Assembly (NCBI GenBank): GCA_012934845.2
Contig: WNNJ02003437.1
Coordinates: 62,001 to 126,000, forward strand
Direction: 5' to 3'
DNA length: 64,000 nt
Origin: Pomphorhynchus laevis
Taxonomy: Eukaryota; Acanthocephala; Palaeacanthocephala; Echinorhynchida; Pomphorhynchidae
Shown here one piece after another: positions 55,491-64,000 of the stretch. The notes under the pieces are model-generated. The model searched no databases and was not told the DNA's origin. It was given only the letters and a program-made list of their open reading frames with translations. The position numbers and the translations under genes were made by a program. Numbering within the stretch: the stretch's first letter is position 1; every line of letters starts with the position of its first letter.

Positions 55491-58400
55491 TATATAGCAT
55501 AAAAATCGCATGTCTTGTGAAATACAAGACATTAAAAACGCAAATCACCTATATCGATTAATACTTATAAAAGAGGTAGAGAAGGAATTTCCAGCGCAAA
55601 AGATGCTTCTGTCAATAAGACAGGACGCTTTCGCGCTGAAAATAACTTGGGATAATGACGAAGGCAAAACTACCTTTCAAAAGAATATTAGAGGTACCGT
55701 CAAAGATAACATCTCTCTGGAAAGTATATTTGAGTGGTACATTTTGAAAGATGGTTTTGCCAGAATAACATTCAAAAATGTAAATATAAAAGAAACATTC
55801 CGGATAAAGCTACAACAAATAAAAGGAATCAAAGTCACTGACACTTCTCTACGTGCTACGGGAATCCTTAGGGGTGTCACGTCGTTCGCAGAGGAAGATG
55901 ATGTCAAGGATTTGACAGAAGTACGGAATAGCTGTAATAAAAAATGTAAATCCTATAACCAAGCTTACAGCTCTTTTCTTGTGAAATGAGCTGTTAGTGA
56001 TTTACAAAAGCTGCGCGACTCTCGACCTGGAATTTTGGGTCATCTAATCAAATTGGTAATTTTCGATGAGGATGACCTGAAATTCCGGTATCCGCAGTGC
56101 TACCGCTGTCAGCGATGGGGTCACTTTTTCAAACATGTGTTTGGAAAGTGGTCCTCGCTGTGCGCACTGTGGAGACGAGCATGAATCACAAAATTGTGAA
56201 AAAAGGTCCGAAAGACCTAAGTGTGCTAACTGTATACATTCACATGGGGCTTATTCTCATACATGCACAAATTTTAAAGAATATTTAAAGTGGGTGGATG
56301 CTGATAAAAAAGCGTGTGAACGAGCACAAACCTTTTTACAAGCCGCAAAAAAAACAATCGGGTGATCAACATGTCTCCGAAATGAAAATGTTGACCGACC
56401 GACTATACGAAGTGAAAAAAAAGGTGACGATAGTGACCGCGGAAAATAAAAATCTAAAAAGAAGATTATTATCAAAATAGAATGAAATACAAAGTTTGAA
56501 AAAAGATATAAGCAGAATATCAATAAGTAAATACAAAAATTATAATGAAAATAAAAATAGTACAAAAAAACTCAAATCCTTTTGCAACTTTAAAAAACCC
56601 AGATCCAGAAAGGGATGGTGGAAACATGGAGTTTGGCTCCTTAGTTTCTTCATACTCGGAAGGATCTGCTATTTTTAAAGTCGTGCACAGACAGGCGAGG
56701 AAATATAGCTCTTCAAACGGAGGAGATACCAAGTTAGGGGAACAACGTTTTCCTGCAGATGCAGCCATGTAAAAAGCGGCGCATTCAGTACAATTTGTCT
56801 GAGGACATCTTTTTGATAAGTTGGAATATAGGAAACGTTAGGAACCTAGTTCAATATTCCGATTTGAATCATGGGAATGTTCTCTTTCTGCAGGAGGCGC
56901 GTTCTCCACAGGTTTAAAACACTTTAAACAGTTTCGAAAATTACAAAATTTTCACATATCAAGTTGACGGTAAGTTAGAGCTCACCCTGTCTCAATGACA
57001 AGCAAGCGTCTTAACGCTTGCTTGATTTCAGAGGGGTTCAGTGACGTTGGCTCTTATCAACTTCTGAAATTTTTCGTTTCCCGTCGTCCGGTGTATGTAG
57101 CAAACTGCTACATAAATCCGGGTGGCTGGCGACGAAGCATAGTAAGAAGGCCGTCAAGAAGTTGCTGCTCAGAGTGTTTAATGCCGTTGCCCACTACATT
57201 GTTGATGACCTTAATGGCTCCGAAGGAGCCCGAGTGGGATCACTGATTGACCAAATCGGCGAGGCCATAATCCCACTAGAGGGAACGTTTCTCCGGCGTC
57301 ATACAGGTTACTAATCCATTTTAGATATCGCAATTAATCTAAAAATGTCAAGTTTAAAATAAAATGGTTAAAAACATAGAATGGGGAGGGTTTAATGACG
57401 GACATAAGCTTGTAAACTGGGTTTGGAAGGAATAAATGGTCAAAAAAAAACAGATTTTAACCGACCAAGGCTGGTATACGCTTACAACCAAAAATTTAAA
57501 TGTTTTTAACCAATAATAATGATAATAATATTAATGAAATTTTAAATTATATAACGAATGAATGTGAGAATGTGTGTGAGTACATGAAAATTTTTAATGA
57601 ATTGAGCGTGAATGTTAAAATGAATAGTTTTAATGATTTTAGTTCAAATTTTATAAATAATCAATTTTATTTTTTGTTAAATAATAATTTTTTATACAAT
57701 TTAAATGCTGAATTATATAATTCAGCAAATAAACACCTGCGGGCAAAACGACCACCATTGCCAAAATACAATCCTAAGGCCTTGCACATTACGAAGCTCC
57801 TTTGGGGATTAAGAGCTTATTCTAATCCGTCCGATCGGAGAAGGTTTCTCATGTGCCGACTCTAAGATCAAATCGATAAAGAGTCGTTGAAGCCTGATGC
57901 AAGAAAGCTGCTGTCCTACAATACTTTCTAAAAAGAATGGTGGTAATTAATAAGGAAGACCACCTTTCAGTCTTGGAGAGCAGCAGCTTCCAAGTGGATT
58001 GCTTCAAAGGGAATTTAGATTGTATTAGATGAAATGAAAAAGAAACATCCCTCAAATGTAATGATATGCTCCGAGGATGTACATCTTCGAATAAGGTTGA
58101 AGCTTACTTTCCATCATATTGACCAATTGGCAGAGGATATCACACTTGAAGATCTCTTGGGTGCGTGGCCGATCAGGCCTAAGACGTCATTTAATGGCAT
58201 CTCGGCGTGTGCGGCTGCTACCAAGCTGATCGACGAGGAACTTCTGAGGCATATCTCGACTAAACTGATAGCTTCATCGCTAGCAGCCTGCCCAGATATT
58301 GCACTCGGAAAAGTTATATTTCTTCCAAAGTGTCAATGGGTGTCAACGGTTAAGGACACGAGACCAATCACCATATCCAATAATATGTGATGACCTATGA

Positions 58401-59130
58401 GAGAGATCTGGCAAGATACCTGGCTCGCCACTACGAGTCGCGTGGACTGTTGGGTGACCACATTCACGGGTTTTGTAGTGGTAGGGGAACTGTAAAAGCA
58501 ATCAGGGCGTTGCAGGGTTTTCTCACCAAGGATACACGACCGGCACTGCTGTATTCTTTTGACGTGTCTGCAGCCTTTGACAACATCCACTCGACTCAGT
58601 AATGGAAACGTTGAGAAGAGATGTTGTTCCACTGGACATTCTGCGTCGAGTGTGGGAATTTTGGAGAGCAGAAGTTCCTATCTAGAAGACGACAAGGGTC
58701 CCTTGTATAAGCTATCCAAGCGTCTTCCTTAAGGGTCCCCTTTATCGCCAATCCTTTATATGATTACGACAAGGAGAGTCTTGGATGGACTTTTGGATAG
58801 AAACACTAGTGGTACTATCTATGAGGACGATATATCGATTGTGTTTAAAAGAGACTCCTTTTCTGACAGGAGATTCAAAGACGGTGAAATCTGTTGTGAA
58901 TGGGATTGCTAGACGCCTGTTTAAGTTGGGTTTGTCGTTAAACCCAACGAAAAGCAATTTCATTCACTACAAATTTCGCAAATCAGGACGCCATGCTAAA
59001 TTATTTGGTGCTCTTCTGGGGAATCGGAAGAGACAAATAAGGATACTAGGATATGTCTTCGTATCTAGGCTGCACTGGAGATCAGACATGACAAAATGTT
59101 TTATATTAGTAAAAAAGGTATAAAGTTGTT
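55490..59130 (+). mobile_element. Two-ORF LINE (I/R1/Jockey group), decayed
   Basis: ORF1 starts at 55510 (MSCEIQDIKNANHLYRLILI) and runs to about 56365 over frame changes; it carries CYRCQRWGHF, CAHCGDEHESQNC and CANCIHSHGAYSHTC, a gag-like triple zinc knuckle. ORF2 starts near 56780 with an APE-type endonuclease remnant (ISWNIGNVRNLVQYSD, VLFLQEARSPQV). From 58034 to 59123 are RT pieces: KTSFNGISACAAATKLIDE, DTRPITISN, GDHIHGFCSGRGTVKAI, LLYSFDVSAAFDNIHST and LGLSLNPTKSNFIHY. The region 57300-57750 is unusually AT-rich and may be an insertion. Many stops and frame changes make it inactive. Not the same family as 46800-50300. Confidence 0.82.
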
Positions 59131-60558
59131 CTGTCGTGCAAAACGTTTAAATGTTAGTTTTAGAATGTGTATAGTAGTGCTCAACGCGTTTGTGTTGAGT
59201 GGCAAATATACTTTTATTCAAATAATCGTCCACCATAAAAACGTTATAGATTGTTAAAAAGGCTTCTAGAATTAATTAAAAAAGAATTTAATAATGATGA
59301 ATATTTGAAGAATAAATAAATTAAAAGATATGTAAAGTTTTATAATTTAAAAATAAAAAATTTTTGAATAATTTTAATTTTTTTAATGAATTTGACTTAC
59401 TTTGTTTGTGTTTAATTTAAAATCTCATGTAAATTATTTGTTATATAAAAAATGAAATAGAATTTTATTATTAAAATGTGATTTTATTTATTTTAACCAT
59501 TGTTTTTACAATCACAAATCCGGAAAGAAAAATAATTACGACAGTCAAAAGACAAATGATTCCCGTAGACGAGTTTGCAGAAGAGCGCATATGGGCGTGG
59601 AGATACTTTTCATAAATTCAACGTTCATTGTTAATCAATGTTTTTTACTTTAATAAATTCTTACATTTATTTGTGATTTATTTTTTTTTCGTGTTAATTC
59701 CCGAAGATACTAGTAGTTTCTAGCGCAATATCAAAATATTTTTTGTTGTCGTTCAACTATACCTGGTTGTTCCTGGATATTTAAAAATTATGCTGTATAT
59801 TATATATTGTATATACATTGTATATTATATTTGTTGCCTAAACCTAGTTTTTAACATTTAATATGTTATTTTATGAACCAATTAATATAATATACAATAA
59901 GAAAGACTTTCAATCGAACTTTTTTAATTAACATGATCAGGAAAGTATAAGCCTGTGTGATTTTTTACAACCTTCGTCGGGAAGCTTAACTCGGAAGGCG
60001 CAGACGTCTAGCTGTCAATGGGGCGTTTCGACCTTAGTCTACTCATCACTACATGGTCGTCTCATCAGTGTAGCCATGTAGCTACATAACTTCGATAGTA
60101 CTTAATCCTCAGTAAATCTCTGAAAGGAATTCACTAAGCGCACGCTCCTCCACCGGTGACCAGTCTTACATCTGGTATGGTTCGCGTAAGCAGTGGCTTC
60201 ACAGGACAGCGCGTGTGCTATCGTTTCATCGTTCATCAGCTTACTAAGGTTGCTGTATACAAGCAACACGCTGGTATTCAGCTGAAGTACAATGCACAAT
60301 GCATAATATCCAATGTATTAGAATTAAATTAGATGTGGATAATAACCTAACATATATACTGACACGCAAAAGTACTGTTTCAGAACAAATTATATTGTAT
60401 AATATTAATTATAATTTAAAAAATAAACAATATTGTATTTAAATAATATGTAATTTGATAAGATATCATATTTCGAAGGCTGGTTGTTATCATCAAAAAT
60501 ATGTTGATAGTTAATTGACAATTGAATTTTAACGATCTAGATAAAACCGATCACAGGC
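59131..60558. other. Gene-free stretch with retroelement tails
   Basis: At 59685-59770 is another copy of the CGAAGATACTAG-CTAGCGCAATATC hairpin with GTTGTCGTTCAACTATACCT. At 59970-60290 is a block of balanced composition whose minus strand has CTGATGA (60068-60062) and GGTCGAAAC (60033-60025), a possible hammerhead-like core of an unidentified repeat; a 65-residue minus ORF there is not recognised. Confidence 0.45.
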
Positions 60559-61293
60559 ATGATAATTGAGGTACCATTAGACTCGTTAAAATCAGCTGTT
60601 GCCGCGTACAATGCAGGAGCCCAACGAATTGAGTTAACCAGCAATTTATGCACTGGCGGATACACACCATCAATTGGTCTGTATAAAGCGGTCAAAGAAT
60701 CGTGTCCAGGAATACAGATTTTTGTTATGATTCGACCTTCTGTATTTACATTCTGTTATACCAGTGAGGAATTTACCACGATGGCCCATGATATGCAGAT
60801 GTTTGACAGCGAAGGAGCTGATGGGTTTGTTTTAGGTGCACTTAAACCAGATGGATCCGTCGATGTAGAAAGTCTACGTCAAATAATAAAAGAGACCCAG
60901 AAACCATTAACATTTCATAGAGCGTTCGATCTTACTGTGGACTGGAAGAAAGCGATTGAAGATATTAAATCGCTAGGATTCTCGAGAATTCTATCAAGTG
61001 GCCAGTCTGATAATGCTTACATGGCTAGGAATCTTTTAAAAGAGATAGTTAATTACGGTCAAAGCACGGGAATAATCGTAATGCCAGGTGGAGGCGTTAA
61101 CATTGATAACATTGTGGAAATTGCTAAATACACAGGTGCCAAAGAAATCCATGCATCAGGACGAGAAAATACATTTCGGACATATACATGTGGGCGCTTT
61201 ATTAAGGATTTATTCGAATCAAAGGATCAAGTTATAGCTCAAACTAATGAAGATCTCGTAAAAATCATGATAAAGCGAATTAATAAAATGTGA
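60559..61293 (+). CDS. CUTC: Copper homeostasis protein CutC homologue
   Basis: A complete 244-residue intronless frame matches the CutC family (human 273 aa, bacterial about 248). CutC is a TIM-barrel protein that binds Cu(I) and is linked to copper tolerance; its enzymatic role is unsettled. Family blocks are in order: MIIEVPLDSLKSAVAAYNAG with AQRIELTSNLCTGGYTPS (1-38), the barrel strand IFVMIRP (54-60), EGADGFVLGALKPDG (85-99), the signature LTFHRAFD (117-124), RILSSG (143-148), GIIVMPGGGV (172-181) and KEIHASG (196-202). The start at 60559 gives the usual short N-terminus. A 6-bp stem (CTTGCG/CGCAAG) lies just after the stop codon. No intron, damage or neighbour-linked function is visible. 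Confidence 0.96.
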   Translation: MIIEVPLDSLKSAVAAYNAGAQRIELTSNLCTGGYTPSIGLYKAVKESCPGIQIFVMIRPSVFTFCYTSEEFTTMAHDMQMFDSEGADGFVLGALKPDGSVDVESLRQIIKETQKPLTFHRAFDLTVDWKKAIEDIKSLGFSRILSSGQSDNAYMARNLLKEIVNYGQSTGIIVMPGGGVNIDNIVEIAKYTGAKEIHASGRENTFRTYTCGRFIKDLFESKDQVIAQTNEDLVKIMIKRINKM

Positions 61294-61714
61294 GCTTGCG
61301 ATAAGACTATTTAACGCAAGAAATTATTCTTGTATGAACTATTGCTTTGACGACGAACTTAATGTGTGACATTTGAAATATAATTCTTTGAAATTATAAA
61401 AATTATTTATGTCAAAAATTTAAATTTAAGAACTTAAAATTAGAATAATCGATTTTTAAATAATGTATAAATTAACCTTTTAAATAATGAAATTATTGAT
61501 TGGAACAATATCTGCCTCTTGATTATTACACATTTACTTGAAAGTGGCTCCATACTAAAACTTATGAAACGTCTTTCATTCGAAAAAACAACGTTTGTCC
61601 GACTAATCAATTCAGCTAACTGAGTTATTAAATAATTAAAAGTAATTGTTATAAGATTTAATATAACTTAAATCAAGTTAATATAAAAATAGAAATTTAA
61701 AATAAAAGTCAATT
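61294..61714. other. CUTC 3' flank
   Basis: AT-rich, no gene recognised. Merges into the repeat that begins at about 61715. Confidence 0.4.
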
Positions 61715-62300
61715 TTTATGAATTGACTAGTAAATAACAGACGTTATATCAGAATATGGATTATAGACAATCAGGAGGAACTGCTATGCTATCGGGTTTC
61801 GGCCCTTAATTCCTCTACCCAACATAGCAGCGGGGCCAAATACGTGTTAAGGACGTATGTCCTCTGATAAAATTTGATTATATAGCATCTTATTCTAATA
61901 CAAAGTATATTATTTATTTTTAATCCATAAAAATTTTCCGCTAATGATTTTAAATTTATTTTTAATATTATTGTGTTGATTTATATATTTTACTATTTTC
62001 TGCTTGATGTTATTTTTATAGTAACCTAGTTTAAAATATGTATCTATTAAATTATTTTAATGATTTTGAAGAAAACCAATATCGTTACAAATTGTTGCAA
62101 TTCTTAGAATTTCATTATTTAATGTATTATATTTTATATTATATGGTATGCATGAATGCTCAAAAATATGTTTCTTGTAAATTTAAATATGCCATCTTTA
62201 CGATATAAATTAAAAGTAGTTTTAGTTAATGTTAATTTAATGTTCATATCAAGATATATATTTTCTTTATAATCAATTTTAGTTTTATTAAGAATAAGGC
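61715..62300 (-). mobile_element. PLE-like repeat, copy with tail module and ORF
   Basis: Reverse-oriented copy of 24845-25470: the tail module (61715-61930, with GCTATGCTATCGGGTTTCGG and AACATAGCAGCGGGGCC) precedes, on the plus strand, the ORF-bearing arm (61970-62290). The minus frame again reads NLYRKDGIFKFTRNIF and IPYNIKYNTLNNEILRI with small differences. This supports one element of about 580 bp. Confidence 0.65.
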
Positions 62301-62589
62301 TACCTTAAACACGCCGTATTTTCGATATTACTTAACAAGCATTAATATATAATATCTATACATATACCTTCTTTAACGTCAATATTGGTTTTATTTAGAA
62401 TAATGATACTTAAATAAATTTGTTCACTTATTGGGTAAAAATTATTATAGTTAAATGCACATATATCATTAATTTATCAAAAAATATATTTTATATATTT
62501 ATATATGGGATATTTAGATTCATATCAAATATAAACAAATTCATAAAAATAAGTAAGCTATGATTTGGATAATATTAATTCCTATTAGA

Positions 62590-62790
62590 ACATCTTTTAT
62601 TTGTCTAAATGTATCGCCTACCTTTAATAATTTCATTATTTAATGTATTATATTTAATATTATATGGTATGCATGATTGATCATGCAAAAATATGCTTGT
62701 GGTAAATCTAAATATGTCATATTTACGATTTAAATTCAAAGTAGTTTTAATTGATGTTAATTTAATGCTCATAACTAGATATATAACAGT
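62590..62790 (-). mobile_element. PLE-like repeat, diverged partial copy
   Basis: TTTCATTATTTAATGTATTA, ATATTATATGGTATGCATGA and CATATTTACGATTTAAATTC follow the ORF arm at 62100-62220 with about one difference in six. The surrounding 62300-63160 is AT-rich, with direct repeats (ACACATATATCATYAATKT words at 62460 and 62885) suggesting a duplicated flank. Confidence 0.6.
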
Positions 62791-63164
62791 CTTATTATTA
62801 ATATTAACTTTATGAAGAATAAGGCTACCTGAATAAATCTGTTCGCTTATTGAATAAAAATTATTAGAGTTAAATACACATATATCATCAATGTGTCAAA
62901 ACTATATTTCATATATTTATATAGTTTAGATTTATTTTTTCACACAGTTATGAACTAACTCATATTTTATAAAGCTTAAAAATAAGTCAGCTATAATTGG
63001 GCTACTATAACCTCTCATTGGAACATCTTTATTTGTCTAAATATATATGTCCTTATCTTTAAATAATTTTGATTTATTAAAATATTTAAGGATTCTAATA
63101 TTCAATTTTATTCATATATTTATATTTACTTAAAGGTTTAATTTTTGTTAAATAGGCGTTAGGA

Positions 63165-64000
63165 CATTACCCCCAGGACATTACTTTATTCATCCTTAAG
63201 CACATTTGTTCCCACTATAATCCGTACATAATCCCGCCTCACTCCTCTTCATCTCAAGGACTCTTGACCTTAGTTAAATGTTCCTTAAGATCGTCCATTC
63301 TACTCGACTATTCTTGTCCAGACCTTTCTTGTTTAGTAGTTTCATTCTGTAAGAACGGTAAAAGCCTCAGTCTAGCCAATGTCTACATCCGTCTAGGGGA
63401 GATTCACAAGAACCGTAACCTCATGGATTACATAATTGATAGTGGCTATGACATGATACTTGGTGATTTCAACGACAGGACTGGTCGTTGGATACTGCAG
63501 CACTTCGCAGAGCTAGGAACGGTTATCTTATTCACAAACCACCGTCTCCCACCTTTCATTGCACATCAACGAATTCACTCCTCGACTTATTACTGCTCCA
63601 TGAGAGGTGGTTGTTGAAACCCCACTGTACGGAGCAGTCGCGACAACATCTGTCCACCTCTCATGACCTGATTCGCCAACAGATAGAAGAGGATACGCTG
63701 CTTCGAAAAATATTCTACTTTGATCAAATCAGAGTAGCTTTATTTCAGTCAGCTATCCAACGCTTCCCCCGAATTGTCAATGAGAGTCTAACCGAATTTA
63801 ATTGCTACCTCTCTTCGCAAGCTACCGCGATACTTTCGACTACATACAAAGGTCGTATTTTCAGTCGCACTCCGACAAAACTCAAGACCTTAGCGTATAT
63901 GCTCCGTCTTCCCAATCTATCAACTTCTGCCGAGCAAATTCTCTCGAAAGAATACTGGAGCACTAGATATAGGTTCCAACTGGGTAAGGATAGGGCAAGC
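63165..64000 (+). mobile_element. Two-ORF APE-type LINE, runs off the window
   Basis: Third copy of the family at 46800-50300. The 63264-63617 frame has CSLRSSILLDYSCPDLSCLV, SLANVYIRLGEIHKNRNLMD and YDMILGDFNDRTGRW (APE endonuclease). Beyond 63617 the linker region continues with stops (DLIRQQIEED-like, LPRYFRLHTK). RT lies past the window end. Confidence 0.88.

Noticed and set aside
60102-60299. 65-residue minus ORF upstream of CUTC
   Set aside because: Part of an unidentified repeat block; no family recognised.

Overview
This window is a piece of an AT-rich metazoan nuclear genome, probably a fast-evolving invertebrate; I cannot name the group. Evidence: spliced host genes for conserved eukaryotic proteins, many introns of only 35-53 bp beside introns of several kb, non-LTR retrotransposons of several clades, and Penelope-like elements (PLEs) with GIY-YIG domains and hammerhead ribozymes.

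Host genes. The last four exons of ribosomal stalk protein P0 (RPLP0, + strand) lie at 1285-3419. Splicing factor CWC25 (- strand, 5848-14713) is in pieces: three small exons for the middle of the protein and two for the RS/C-terminal part, separated by an 8-kb intron holding a LINE. CLP1, the polyribonucleotide 5'-hydroxyl kinase, is an intact single-exon gene (- strand, 20092-21450), and a short decayed copy of it sits at about 14.9 kb. NDUFA9 of complex I (- strand, 28670-40924) can be read through ten exons, with one phase conflict. CUTC (+ strand, 60559-61293) is intact and intronless. An unidentified terminal exon (18667-19121, +) and a small unidentified ORF (109-390, -) may also be host genes.

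Mobile DNA. About half the window is repeats: a Jockey/CR1-like LINE (9.1-12.3 kb -, fragments at 42-43.4 kb); two different LINEs with a restriction-like endonuclease C-terminus (12.96-14.2 and 15.6-18.6 kb, +); a two-ORF APE-type LINE in three copies (43.4-45.3 +, 46.8-50.3 -, 63.2-64 +); another two-ORF LINE at 55.5-59.1 kb; RTE scraps; PLE fragments at 45.4-46.7 and 53.4-54.2 kb; and a multicopy palindromic PLE-like piece at 23.8-25.5 and 61.7-62.8 kb.

The most unusual feature is a concentration of self-cleaving-RNA motifs. Three complete type-I hammerhead ribozymes lie at 52.1, 52.4 and 53.7 kb. Two tRNA-headed SINE-like families carry hammerhead cores downstream of the tRNA head: one in the usual order (52.8 kb) and one in circularly permuted order in a 340-400-bp tandem array inside an NDUFA9 intron (38.7-40.6 kb), sense to the gene. 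At least four foldback elements share a CUGAAGAUG-stem-CGAAAUAU layout with unrelated stem sequences. All ribozyme calls are by eye and untested.
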